NCBI GenBank assembly: GCA_963676865.2
Contig: CAXXSS010000001.1
Span: 806,001-870,000, forward strand
Source: JAAYUD01 sp963676865
GTDB lineage: Bacteria > Bacteroidota > Bacteroidia > Bacteroidales > Bacteroidaceae
Direction of reading: 5' to 3'
DNA length: 64,000 nt
Under the pieces are notes generated by a model that was not told the DNA's origin, made no database searches, and worked only from the letters and a program-made list of their open reading frames with translations. The position numbers and the translations under genes were made by a program. This document shows, in pieces, positions 1 to 8,423 of this stretch (positions are counted from its first letter, which is position 1; the number at the start of each line of letters is the position of its first letter).

Positions 1-300
1 GATATAAAGAGAGCTAGAGAAAAATATGATTACGTTGGTATAAGAGATAGTTTGTTTGCCGCCTACAAAACAATGAATATTAAGAAACTTGAAGATATTA
101 CGGAGGTGGAAGGTAAATATTTTCCTTTCTATAAAGCGTTTATATTAGATAGACCTAATATAAGGTGGATTCCAATCATGAAAGAGCAGATGGCAAAACA
201 TACTTGTTTTGTTGCCTTTGGCTGTCGTCACCTCGTCGGAGAAAAAGGGATTATCAATCTTCTAAGAAAAGAAGGTTATGAGGTAACACCCGTTTTTTAG
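1..300 (+). CDS. TraB/GumN family protein, 3' end only
   Basis: The reading frame is open from base 1, so this is the last 99 residues of a gene that begins outside the window. The visible C-terminus carries the pattern RNxxWIPxM followed by FVAFGCRHLVGEKGIINLL and a final GYEVTPVF. This matches the end of TraB/GumN proteins, where the conserved GxxHLxGxxGL segment is part of the predicted active region. Many relatives in Bacteroidota are exported or membrane-attached, but the N-terminus cannot be checked here. The biochemical role of the family is poorly defined. A shared bidirectional hairpin follows between this gene and panD. Confidence 0.75.
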   Translation, partial: DIKRAREKYDYVGIRDSLFAAYKTMNIKKLEDITEVEGKYFPFYKAFILDRPNIRWIPIMKEQMAKHTCFVAFGCRHLVGEKGIINLLRKEGYEVTPVF

Positions 301-426
301 ATTGAAAAACAAATACCAAACACTATAATTTAAAGATATCCCCCTCCCTACCCTCACCCCTGCAAAAAGGACGTATCGGCAACCACATTAAACATTTATC
401 AATACATACAAAAGTGTCGGAAGACA

Positions 427-460
427 AAAAAGACGTAACCTGATTAAGTTACGTCTTTTT
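427..460. terminator. Bidirectional terminator between traB-like gene and panD
   Basis: Perfect 13-bp arms (AAAAAGACGTAAC and GTTACGTCTTTTT) enclose an 8-base loop. There are A and T runs on both sides, so it can stop transcription from both convergent genes. Confidence 0.85.
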
Positions 461-493
461 ATCTTTAAAGAGCAATATATATGCTCCTTATAG

Positions 494-847
494 CTATTCA
501 ATCACTTTATTGTTCCGTTGATCGGGGAAAACAATAGTCGGCTTGAATTTTTTAGCTTCTTCAAAGTCCATTAAAGCATACGACATAATAATAATAATAT
601 CGTTGACTTGTACCTTGCGAGCGGCAGCGCCGTTGAGACAAACGCAACCTGAGCCGCGTTCTCCTTTTATGATATAGGTTTCGAAACGTTCACCATTATT
701 ATTATTAGTAATAGCTACCTTTTCGCCTGCAATCATATTGGCAGCATCCATTAAATCTTCGTCGATTGTAATGCTCCCCATGTAACTGAGATTTGCCTCA
801 GTAACGCGGGCACAATGAATTTTTGATTTTAAAATTTGAACCATCAT
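494..847 (-). CDS. panD: Aspartate 1-decarboxylase (pyruvoyl enzyme)
   Basis: This enzyme decarboxylates L-aspartate to beta-alanine, the second precursor of pantothenate and coenzyme A, in the cytoplasm. The protein has 117 residues, normal for the family. The self-processing site is visible as Gly24-Ser25 in YMGSITID; cleavage there makes the pyruvoyl group from Ser25. Further hallmarks are KIHCARVT near the N-terminus, the GERGSGCVCLNGAAAR turn and the IIIMSYALMD strand. Two adjacent ATG codons start the gene, and using the first places the cleavage site exactly as in the E. coli enzyme. It lies 31 bp after panC on the same strand, so the two are almost certainly one operon. Confidence 0.96.
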   Translation of the reverse strand: MMVQILKSKIHCARVTEANLSYMGSITIDEDLMDAANMIAGEKVAITNNNNGERFETYIIKGERGSGCVCLNGAAARKVQVNDIIIIMSYALMDFEEAKKFKPTIVFPDQRNNKVIE

Positions 848-878
848 AACGATGTAAAATAATAATGTTAAGGCTATT

Positions 879-1724
879 TTATTCTTTATATTTGATATTG
901 TCTATCAATCGAGTTTTACCACTGAATACTGTAATACAACCTACAGCAAACGATGTATCTTCCCAGTTGGCTATTTTCTGCAATGAATTGCCATCTACTA
1001 TTTCAAAGTACTCCAGACGAAGTCCTCCTGCCAAATCAATCCGTTCTTCAACGAACTTTTGTGTATCGGCCACTGTATGAGAGGCGGCATAATCGCGGCT
1101 TAGAAGAAGAGTCTTCGAAATATTCAGCGCATTACTACGCTCTTGGGGCGAGAGCAACTGGTTGCGGCTACTCAATGCCAACCCTCCATCTTCGCGTATA
1201 ATAGGGCACGAAACGATTTCCAACCCGAACTTAAGATCTTTTACCATGGCGCGAATGACAGCTACCTGCTGAAAATCTTTTTCACCAAAATAAGCTTTAT
1301 CCGGTTCTACGGCCATAAAAAGTTTGCTTACTATCTGACAAACGCCATTAAAGTGACCCGGCCTGCGGGCTCCTTCCATCACAGTATCGATAGGAGGATA
1401 ACTAAAATGACGAGTATCGGGCTCAGGATACATCTCTTCTACAGAAGGAGCAAACAATATGGTAGCCCCACACGATTCGAGCAATTCTATATCGGCATCC
1501 AACTGATGGGGATAGTTCACCAAATCGTTTTTATCGTTAAATTGAGTAGGATTGACGAAATCGCTTACGACAGTAACGTCGTTATCTTGTACGCTACGTT
1601 TGACCAACGATGCGTGACCGGCATGCAATGCACCCATCGTAGGCACTAAACCGACCTTTTTGCCAGCAGTTCTGTATGCAGAAAGAGCGGCCTTAAGGTC
1701 CTTAATAGTATTAATTACTTTCAT
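879..1724 (-). CDS. panC: Pantothenate synthetase
   Basis: PanC joins pantoate and beta-alanine using ATP through a pantoyl-adenylate intermediate. The start is placed at the ATG giving MKVINTIKDL and 281 residues, the usual family length; an upstream in-frame extension of 17 residues has no family resemblance. The HIGH-type nucleotide motif reads MGALHAGHASL (His34, His37). FGEKDFQQV and LSSRNQLL match the ATP- and pantoate-binding motifs. The gene precedes panD, which supplies its beta-alanine. Upstream is a 230-bp region shared with the divergent glycogen-synthase-like gene. Confidence 0.96.
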   Translation of the reverse strand: MKVINTIKDLKAALSAYRTAGKKVGLVPTMGALHAGHASLVKRSVQDNDVTVVSDFVNPTQFNDKNDLVNYPHQLDADIELLESCGATILFAPSVEEMYPEPDTRHFSYPPIDTVMEGARRPGHFNGVCQIVSKLFMAVEPDKAYFGEKDFQQVAVIRAMVKDLKFGLEIVSCPIIREDGGLALSSRNQLLSPQERSNALNISKTLLLSRDYAASHTVADTQKFVEERIDLAGGLRLEYFEIVDGNSLQKIANWEDTSFAVGCITVFSGKTRLIDNIKYKE

Positions 1725-1897
1725 TCCAATGATATTAATTCGCTTATATTCGAAAAACAGTGCAAAATAAACCATTATTTAGCACATAACGAAGAAATAT
1801 CGTATTATTTTCAACTAAATATTTCATAAAACTTTGACACGCATCCCCGCTTAAATACTTGACTATACAATTAATAAGTAATTATCAATTGAAAAAG

Positions 1898-1930
1898 TTG
1901 CAAATATCTGATTTTTTTTTTATATCTTTG
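1898..1930 (+). promoter_or_regulatory. Putative Bacteroidota promoter for the glycogen-synthase-like gene
   Basis: A -7 box TATCTTTG lies at 1923-1930, with TTG at 1898-1900 in the -33 region and 22 bases between. The ATG follows 26 bases after the -7 box. The spacing is slightly long. Confidence 0.55.
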
Positions 1931-1956
1931 CAAAAGAATTCATTTAGACTGCGAAA

Positions 1957-2790
1957 ATGACAAATGGTAATAAGGTATTATTCATTACCCAAGAAATTGT
2001 TCCGTATGTAGCGACTTCTGATATGGCAGAAGTGGGTCGTAATTTGGCTCAAACTATTCAAGAACAAGGGTACGAAATCCGAACTTTTATGCCAAAATGG
2101 GGGACCATTAATGAAAGAAGGAATCAACTTCATGAAGTTATCCGACTTTCTGGCATTAACATTATTATTGATGACACAGACCATCCGCTAATCATAAAGG
2201 TCGCATCTATACAATCTGCGCGAATGCAGATTTACTTTATTGATAATGATGATTATTTCCAAAACAAACTGCAAACCGTTGACGAGAATGGAGTAGAATA
2301 CGAGGATAATGATTGTAGAACAATCTTCTATGCGCGTGGTGTACTAGAAACGGTAAAAAAGCTACATTGGGTTCCAGACATCGTGCACTGCGAAGGCTGG
2401 ATATCTGCATTAATCCCTCTGTACATTAAAAGAGGCTATAAGGACGAACCTTCTTTTCGAGAAACAAAGGTTGTTTTCTCTTTATTCGGTGAAGAGTTGA
2501 AAAACGAATTTCCGAAAGATTATCCTGTTAAACTTCAAATAAAAGGCGTCACCAAAAAGGTGCTTGCTCCTTTTGTGAAGAATCTGGATTTTGTATCGCT
2601 TTGCAAGCTGGCCGTCGAGTTTTCAGATGGAATAATGGTATGCAGCGAGCATGTCAATGAAGAGGTTCTGGAATATGCTAGAGAACGCAATAAACTTATC
2701 CTACCCTATCAGCCGGCTGATAAAATGGCTGAAGCTACGGATGAATTTTATAAAAAGTTACTAGAAACAGAGAATACGGAAGCCGAATAA
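1957..2790 (+). CDS. Glycogen/starch synthase-like protein, N-terminal (GT5-type) domain only
   Basis: The first 200 residues follow the N-terminal Rossmann domain of GT5 glycogen synthases. KVLFITQEIVPYVATSDMAEVGRNLAQ replaces the usual KTGGLGDV loop, and later segments read RTFMPKWGTINERR, YFIDNDDYF and HWVPDIVHCEGWISALIP. The protein stops at 277 residues, while complete synthases reach about 480, so the second nucleotide-sugar domain is missing. The ADP-glucose loop Lys is also replaced by Thr20/Ser21. It may be a regulatory or carbohydrate-binding partner rather than an active synthase. It is convergent with the glycogen gene block, which supports a role in alpha-glucan storage. Confidence 0.8.
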   Translation: MTNGNKVLFITQEIVPYVATSDMAEVGRNLAQTIQEQGYEIRTFMPKWGTINERRNQLHEVIRLSGINIIIDDTDHPLIIKVASIQSARMQIYFIDNDDYFQNKLQTVDENGVEYEDNDCRTIFYARGVLETVKKLHWVPDIVHCEGWISALIPLYIKRGYKDEPSFRETKVVFSLFGEELKNEFPKDYPVKLQIKGVTKKVLAPFVKNLDFVSLCKLAVEFSDGIMVCSEHVNEEVLEYARERNKLILPYQPADKMAEATDEFYKKLLETENTEAE

Positions 2791-2810
2791 AAATTCTATT
2801 AACAAGACAT

Positions 2811-2850
2811 AAAGAGGGTGGCAAATGAATAATTTGCCACCCTCTTTTTT
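2811..2850. terminator. Bidirectional terminator
   Basis: A 16-bp perfect stem (AAAGAGGGTGGCAAAT and its complement) with a short loop is followed by a T run on the plus strand and by a matching run on the minus strand. It separates the GT5-like gene from the convergent GH57 gene. Confidence 0.9.
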
Positions 2851-2884
2851 AACTTCTATCGCCTCGGCTATAAAAGACTTTCTT

Positions 2885-4231
2885 CTACTTTTTATCGATT
2901 TTCACTTTCTTAGTTGAATCCGATTTATGATCACTCTTCACCTTTTTAAGTTTCTTTTCGAGTTTCTCATTCTCGCCGTGAAGCTCTGCAATCTCTTCTT
3001 CCTGATTGCGTATCGTGATAAGCAAAGAATTCAGTTCTTCATTATCAATATCCATCGGATAAAGGGCATTGACTCGCTTAATAAAATCGCCAAGAATATT
3101 CATATAGTTGGTGTAGGCATCGAATGCAGAATCGTAAATTCCACGATTCACCTGTATAACGGTGTCTTTAGTCGTCATAAAACGAAAGTTATTACTAGCT
3201 TGTAGATAATCCCAATCTTGTTTGATACGACGATCCTGGCACAGTTGCACACGTTCGGCAACACTATAAAGTTTATTGAAAGCCTCACGCTGCATGACAT
3301 TACCCAGCCAGCAACTCGTGTCACGTTCTTCATCTGTCCACGACAACGGATAAGTGACATCCAAAGGAGAAATAGCTTTCAGCTTGCCGATGATTTCGGA
3401 AGGAGTAGAGAATGTGATACCTTTCTCGGCTGCACATGCCGGCAGTGCTTTCAAGAACTCTAATATATTGGACGAAAGCGGTTGCATCATACCTATAGAT
3501 CCCATTTCCATAAAGATATTGAAGACTTGTTCTTCAACCGGGAAAGCCTCAATCCACTCAATGTATTTATCGGCAAAAAGCGGGTATTCGTTCCATTCCG
3601 AATTGGAGAAACGCAAGCTTATATCGTCGGACAACTTATAGTCGCGAAGCAAAAGCTTCAAATTGGAATCAGTAGCACATTGGTATACATAATGAGGACT
3701 CTTCCAACCCAATATATGGCGGGCTCCTTCTGTAAGTATACCTTTAAAGCCCATATCGGCAACCATTGCGCCTATCTCGTCCGAATAAATGAGGCTGGAA
3801 TTGCGAAAGACTTTAGGTGTCTTGCCAAAAAGTTCTTTAATCTTATTGCGCTGGCGCAAGACCTCTTCTTTAAAACAAGCCTCGTTGATAAGCGAAGACA
3901 AACCATGAGAATAAGGTTCCGCTAGAAATTCACAACATCCCGTATCGTTCAATGTATGAAGCAAGTCAAGCACGGCAGGAGCATGAATCTCAAGTTGTTC
4001 GAGAGCAACTCCCGAAATTGAAAGTGCTACCTTGAAAGCACCCTTCGAATTTGTAGCCATCTCGATCAGGGCAGAAAGAGTGGGTATATAAGAACGTTCG
4101 GCCACATCATTAATGCCGGCCTCATTGGCATAATCATCATAATAATAATGATCGTTGCCGATGTCAAAAAAACGATACCGTTTCAGATGTATAATCTGAT
4201 GTATTTCAAAATAGAGACAAATGGTTCGCAT
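2885..4231 (-). CDS. Glycoside hydrolase family 57 protein (alpha-amylase/branching type)
   Basis: GH57 enzymes act on alpha-glucans with a retaining mechanism. Here the N-terminal FEIHQ motif and the segment GILTEGARHILGWK are visible; Glu168 of the latter is the expected nucleophile. Length is 448 residues from the ATG giving MRTICLYFEI. An in-frame TTG seven codons upstream is less likely. The last 45 residues are Lys/Glu-rich and form a probable coiled coil (EEEIAELHGENEKLEKKLKK). It is the last gene of a three-gene operon with the debranching enzyme and GT4 gene, 24 bp after the latter. The substrate is inferred to be glycogen or maltodextrin. Confidence 0.88.
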   Translation of the reverse strand: MRTICLYFEIHQIIHLKRYRFFDIGNDHYYYDDYANEAGINDVAERSYIPTLSALIEMATNSKGAFKVALSISGVALEQLEIHAPAVLDLLHTLNDTGCCEFLAEPYSHGLSSLINEACFKEEVLRQRNKIKELFGKTPKVFRNSSLIYSDEIGAMVADMGFKGILTEGARHILGWKSPHYVYQCATDSNLKLLLRDYKLSDDISLRFSNSEWNEYPLFADKYIEWIEAFPVEEQVFNIFMEMGSIGMMQPLSSNILEFLKALPACAAEKGITFSTPSEIIGKLKAISPLDVTYPLSWTDEERDTSCWLGNVMQREAFNKLYSVAERVQLCQDRRIKQDWDYLQASNNFRFMTTKDTVIQVNRGIYDSAFDAYTNYMNILGDFIKRVNALYPMDIDNEELNSLLITIRNQEEEIAELHGENEKLEKKLKKVKSDHKSDSTKKVKIDKK

Positions 4232-4255
4232 ATCTGTTATTCTTTTAATCAAAGG

Positions 4256-5524
4256 TTAATGATAATTACTGATAATTCGTTCGTATACTTTTTTAATTTT
4301 CATACCCACATTCTCCCAAGTGATGCTGTCGACCTCTTTTTTACCTTCCGAATGAAGATATTCATACAGTGCGGGAAAAGAGCATATTCCATAAATAGCA
4401 TCTGCCATAGCTTGTATATCCCAATAATCTGTTTTAATACACTTATTCAGTATCTCGGCGCAACCGGACTGTTTGGATATAATAGACGGTACTCCACACT
4501 GCATAGCCTCGAGCGGAGAAATGCCGAACGGCTCAGATACGGATGGCATAATGTAGACATCGCTCATTTTGAGCATTTCGTACACTTGCTTTCCTCGCAT
4601 GAAACCGGGAAAATGGAAACGTTCGCCAATACCTCTTTCGGCAACCAAACGAATCATCTGGTGCATCATATCGCCATTGCCGGCCATCACAAAACGAACA
4701 TTGTGAGTATGGCGCAACACCAAAGCAGCCGCCTCAACAAAGTACTCCGGTCCCTTCTGCATGGTAATACGCCCCAAAAAGGTGACGACCTTCTCGCCTT
4801 CTATATGGTGCGGAACAATTTGTTCTATCTCGGGAGCCAATGGCGAAACGGCATTATGCATAGTAGATACCTTGCGAGGATCTTGGGAGTATTTATGAAT
4901 CACCGTCTGACGAGTAAGTTCACTGACACACATTATATGATCGGCATAATCCATGCCGTTCTTTTCTATAGCATAAACCGTAGGGTTGACATTACCCCGA
5001 CTACGGTCAAAATCAGTGGCATGGACATGTATAACCAACGGTTTGCCCGATACCTGTTTGGCATGAATACCGGCTGGATAAGTCAGCCAATCATGGGAAT
5101 GAATAATATCAAACTGCTGCTGGCGCGCTACAACACCCGCCACAATAGAATAATTGTTTATTTCTTCATACAAATTGTCCGGATAACGGCCGGAGAACTC
5201 AATGCATCCCAATTCATTGGTATGCATATAGTTGAAATCGGCATAGATATGATTTCTTAAATCATAGTAAAGCTGTGGATTCATGCAATTTCCTATCTTC
5301 GAATTTACATAATTCCAATCGGCATCCCTATATACAATGGGAACGCTGTTCATGCCTATAATATTCAGAAAGCTTTTATCTTCATCACCCCAAGGTTTAG
5401 GGATGCAAAAAGTGATTTCCATATCGTCTTGTTTAGCCAGACCCTTTGTCAAGCCATAGCTTGCAGTACCAAGTCCACCTAAAATATGAGGAGGAAACTC
5501 CCAACCAAACATTAATACTTTCAT
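4256..5524 (-). CDS. GT4 family glycosyltransferase, probable glycogen synthase
   Basis: This 422-residue protein has the two-domain GT-B layout. MKVLMFGWEFPPHILGGLG at the N-terminus is the glycine-rich loop typical of synthases, followed by IIHSHDWLTYPAG near residue 140. GRITMQKG (251-258) and the E-x7-E motif SEPFGISPLEAMQCG (Glu331, Glu339) mark the donor-binding domain. In Bacteroides such genes sit beside glycogen debranching enzyme and GH57 genes and are thought to build alpha-1,4-glucan. It starts 14 bp after the debranching gene and precedes GH57, so all three are probably cotranscribed. The donor sugar nucleotide cannot be read from the sequence. Confidence 0.88.
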   Translation of the reverse strand: MKVLMFGWEFPPHILGGLGTASYGLTKGLAKQDDMEITFCIPKPWGDEDKSFLNIIGMNSVPIVYRDADWNYVNSKIGNCMNPQLYYDLRNHIYADFNYMHTNELGCIEFSGRYPDNLYEEINNYSIVAGVVARQQQFDIIHSHDWLTYPAGIHAKQVSGKPLVIHVHATDFDRSRGNVNPTVYAIEKNGMDYADHIMCVSELTRQTVIHKYSQDPRKVSTMHNAVSPLAPEIEQIVPHHIEGEKVVTFLGRITMQKGPEYFVEAAALVLRHTHNVRFVMAGNGDMMHQMIRLVAERGIGERFHFPGFMRGKQVYEMLKMSDVYIMPSVSEPFGISPLEAMQCGVPSIISKQSGCAEILNKCIKTDYWDIQAMADAIYGICSFPALYEYLHSEGKKEVDSITWENVGMKIKKVYERIISNYH

Positions 5525-5538
5525 CTCTTCCTCCTTAA

Positions 5539-7479
5539 CTATATATTAAACTTAGACAGCATTTTAAGGATACGCAATATCTCGGCAACATTCATAGCAA
5601 ACGAGACAGCCCCCCGTCCCTTGAATGGAGGATCGCCATCAAACAATTCGGGCAATGAACCGACACAATGGCTTGTCATTTCTTCTTCGTATCCTATCAA
5701 TTGGCGTTCGATGAACGACAAACCGCTCATCTTATATATTTTGAGATAAGCTTCGACATAAAAACCCATGAGCCACGGCCAGACCGTTCCTTGGTGATAA
5801 GCCAAATCACGTTGCCGTTGTAAGCCTACATAATTAGGATTGTATCCACCACTCTTAGGACTCAACGAGCGAAGTCCCTTCGGAGTGAGCAATTCTTTGG
5901 TAACAATATCAAGCACTTGCTTTTTCTGGTCACGTGTCAGCGGAGAATAATCGAATGCAACTGTAAATATCATATTGGGTCGAACACTCCAATCCATTAA
6001 ATTGCCGTTGACATAATCGAACAAATAGCCATAATCATTACGAAAGACTTCTACAAAAGATTTTCCTGTCATTTCTGCTTGAGCATCGAGATGATCAGCA
6101 TATTCAGTTTGCCCTTCTTCTCTTGACATATTGGCAACAAACCGAAGGGCATTATACCACAGCGCATTGAACTCGACAATATATCCCGTACGGGGTACAA
6201 CGGGATGCCCATCAACGGTAGAATTCATCCATGTTACAGCTTCATCTTCACCATTGGCAAAAAGCAATCCGTTGTCATGCAAAAAAAGATTCGAATGTTT
6301 GCCACCCATGATATAATTTATAATATCTACCATCAACTTGCCATACTTTTGGCGACATTCTTCACCGGAGACATCTTTGGCGTATTGATTCAGCGCCCAA
6401 ATAGCCCAAAGCAGCACATCGGGATGTTGCATTTCGTAAACCTTACATTCAGATTGTACTCCATTCATAAAATCGTAAATGGCCTTTTCGGCAGTTTTGA
6501 AAGCATCCTCAAATTCATTCACCTCATTTACGGCAAGAGTCAAGCCCGGTAACGAAACAAACAAATCGCGCGCACGGCACTTAAACCAAGGATATCCGGC
6601 AAGGATATAATGTTCTCCGCCCTGAACATTGTGAAACTGATGCGCCGAATTCTTCAGACAATGAAAAAAGCTATCGCGGGGCGTACGGTCATTTACTTCA
6701 TTCTCGAATATTTGTTTCAAGCTACGAGTCTTCACTTCTGATGTGCCAGCCGAGAACTCAATACATTCGCCCTTTTTTATATCTACTTCAAAATATCCGG
6801 GAACATACAGATCTTCATTAAAGTCGTATCCTCTCTCTTGTTCCTTGGGATATTCAATGCCTCGATACCAATAGGGCATAAAATGGAACTCGGCTCTTTT
6901 ACTAAGCTGCATATACAATTCGGGGTATCCCGGATACATGCAAGTTTTAATACCATTTTCTACTTCCTGATAATCACGTCTGGCAATAGAATTCTCGTGA
7001 GTATATTCTCTGACACTGCGAAAAGCGAGAAATGGACGAAAACGAAGCGTTGTTGGTGAATGACTTTCAAGAAGCGTATAACGAATAAGAATTCGATTCT
7101 CATGATGAACAAATACTTTCTCTTTGCGTAAGAGGACACCACCTACCCGATAAGTCGTTGCAGGAATGTGATCACACTCAAATTCACGGATATATTTGTG
7201 CCCATTAGGATTGAAATTATTCCCTCTATATTTATGAAGCCCCAAATTAAACTCAGCCCCATGCTGAATAACGGTTTCATCCAAAGACGACAAAAGCACA
7301 TGATTCTCGTCATCCAAGTTAGGAACGGGAATAACCAATAAACCGTGATATTTACGAGTGTTACAATCCACAATAGTTGTACAATGATAGGCCCCTGACT
7401 TATTTGTCCTTAGTATCTCTCTGGTAAGAGATTCTTCAAGATTACTGGTCAAGGTCTTATCAAATCGTAAATAGCTCAT
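5539..7479 (-). CDS. Glycogen debranching enzyme (amylo-alpha-1,6-glucosidase type)
   Basis: This 646-residue cytoplasmic enzyme removes alpha-1,6 branches from glycogen. The start is set at the ATG giving MSYLRFDKTLTSNLEESLTR; the 13 residues upstream in frame look like leader sequence. The N-terminal half has the substrate-binding domain (SGAYHCTTIVDCNTRKYHGL, HENRILIRYTLL). The C-terminal (alpha/alpha)6-type catalytic half shows AGYPWFKCRARD, WMNSTVDGHPVVPRTG, VEFNALWYNALR and YHQGTVWPWLMG, which are family signatures. It is the first gene of the glycogen operon. Its leader holds a long inverted repeat that could affect expression. Confidence 0.93.
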   Translation of the reverse strand: MSYLRFDKTLTSNLEESLTREILRTNKSGAYHCTTIVDCNTRKYHGLLVIPVPNLDDENHVLLSSLDETVIQHGAEFNLGLHKYRGNNFNPNGHKYIREFECDHIPATTYRVGGVLLRKEKVFVHHENRILIRYTLLESHSPTTLRFRPFLAFRSVREYTHENSIARRDYQEVENGIKTCMYPGYPELYMQLSKRAEFHFMPYWYRGIEYPKEQERGYDFNEDLYVPGYFEVDIKKGECIEFSAGTSEVKTRSLKQIFENEVNDRTPRDSFFHCLKNSAHQFHNVQGGEHYILAGYPWFKCRARDLFVSLPGLTLAVNEVNEFEDAFKTAEKAIYDFMNGVQSECKVYEMQHPDVLLWAIWALNQYAKDVSGEECRQKYGKLMVDIINYIMGGKHSNLFLHDNGLLFANGEDEAVTWMNSTVDGHPVVPRTGYIVEFNALWYNALRFVANMSREEGQTEYADHLDAQAEMTGKSFVEVFRNDYGYLFDYVNGNLMDWSVRPNMIFTVAFDYSPLTRDQKKQVLDIVTKELLTPKGLRSLSPKSGGYNPNYVGLQRQRDLAYHQGTVWPWLMGFYVEAYLKIYKMSGLSFIERQLIGYEEEMTSHCVGSLPELFDGDPPFKGRGAVSFAMNVAEILRILKMLSKFNI

Positions 7480-7520
7480 AACTTTTATTTTAATTTTCGT
7501 ATTAGATAACCAATCCATAT

Positions 7521-7608
7521 AAAAGCAGTGTATAAACCCACTCTGCCATTAAAATGAATGCTTAAAAGTACAAAATAAAAAGAGAAACAAAAATTATACA
7601 CTGCTTTT
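7521..7608. repeat. 15-bp inverted repeat in the leader of the debranching gene
   Basis: AAAAGCAGTGTATAA at 7521-7535 has its exact complement at 7594-7608, separated by 58 bases. On the plus strand a T run follows the right arm. It lies between marC and the debranching enzyme, both read on the minus strand, and could be a terminator for antisense reads or a leader structure. Confidence 0.7.
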
Positions 7609-7627
7609 TTTGCAAAAAAACATAAAA

Positions 7628-8239
7628 TTATTGTCCATGTAACGGTGCTATTAAAATTTTAATATTCAGCATGAACATCCTTACAGAGACGGCAAGCAGA
7701 ATAATTCCAAAAAACTTTCGAGTAATATAGATACCACCAGCTCCAAGGAAACGTTGTATTCTTCCGGTCTGGCTTATAACGAAATAAACCAAAATCATGT
7801 TAACTATTAAAGCAATGATAATATTGAGTGGATGATATTCGGCACGTAACGAAAGCAACGTTGTAAAAGCTCCGGCACCTGCCAAAAGGGGAAAAACCAA
7901 AGGAACTAACGTAGCCTCTTTTATAGGACCTTGATTCTTGAATATTTCGACATCCAAAATCATCTCTAAAGACATCAAGAAGATAACAAAAGCACCCGCT
8001 ACAGCAAAAGATGCAATATCTACATGAAATAAAGCCAACATATAAGTACCTGCATAAAAGAAGCCCAACATTAACATAAATGATATAAGCGTAGCTTGCA
8101 AGGCATTCACTTTCCGCCCATTCTCCCGGAGGTTAATTAATATAGGGATTGACCCAATAATATCAATTACGGCGAACAATATAATGAAAGCACTGATTGT
8201 TTGCTGAAAATCGAATGTAGATAAAATAGAAGTTGGCAT
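7628..8239 (-). CDS. MarC family integral membrane protein
   Basis: The 203-residue protein is strongly hydrophobic, with about six predicted membrane segments. The N-terminal FIILFAVIDIIGSIPILINL and the repeat-like FVIFLMSLEMILD and LVPLVFPLLAGAGAFTTLL match the MarC/UPF0056 family, including the conserved P-L-x-x-G-P/A-G region. The function of the family is unsettled; the old link of MarC to antibiotic resistance was not upheld. It has its own well-spaced promoter and is separated from the downstream debranching gene by an inverted repeat, so it is probably a single-gene unit. Confidence 0.88.
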   Translation of the reverse strand: MPTSILSTFDFQQTISAFIILFAVIDIIGSIPILINLRENGRKVNALQATLISFMLMLGFFYAGTYMLALFHVDIASFAVAGAFVIFLMSLEMILDVEIFKNQGPIKEATLVPLVFPLLAGAGAFTTLLSLRAEYHPLNIIIALIVNMILVYFVISQTGRIQRFLGAGGIYITRKFFGIILLAVSVRMFMLNIKILIAPLHGQ

Positions 8240-8266
8240 ATCTCTAGTATTAAATTAAATTTTCCA

Positions 8267-8297
8267 CAAAGATAAACACTTTCCATCCATTTACAAA
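8267..8297 (-). promoter_or_regulatory. Promoter of marC-like gene
   Basis: On the minus strand TTTG (8294-8297) is followed after exactly 19 bases by the -7 box TATCTTTG (8267-8274), the Bacteroides consensus arrangement. The start codon lies 27 bases downstream. Confidence 0.8.
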
Positions 8298-8393
8298 AGG
8301 TCAAATAATTTATTTTTATGACATAGTCATTTAAAGAACAATAAATTGCTCAAAAAAATAGCAATATACAAAATCATAAACGACCGTTATTCG

Positions 8394-8401
8394 TATATTT
8401 G
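8394..8401 (+). promoter_or_regulatory. -7 box of the Crp/Fnr gene
   Basis: TATATTTG matches TAnnTTTG and lies 22 bases before the ATG. No clear -33 element was found. Confidence 0.5.
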
Positions 8402-8423
8402 TCACAATTAATTTATCAATTGC

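Noticed and set aside
311..430. Possible small RNA or gene in the C-rich stretch after the traB-like gene
   Set aside because: No reading frame, promoter or stable fold was evident apart from the terminator that follows.
1143..1649. A 168-codon plus-strand open frame
   Set aside because: It is antisense to panC, which is complete and typical.
4148..5260. A 370-codon plus-strand open frame
   Set aside because: It lies antisense to the GT4 glycosyltransferase, whose motifs are clear, and its translation has no domain-like features.
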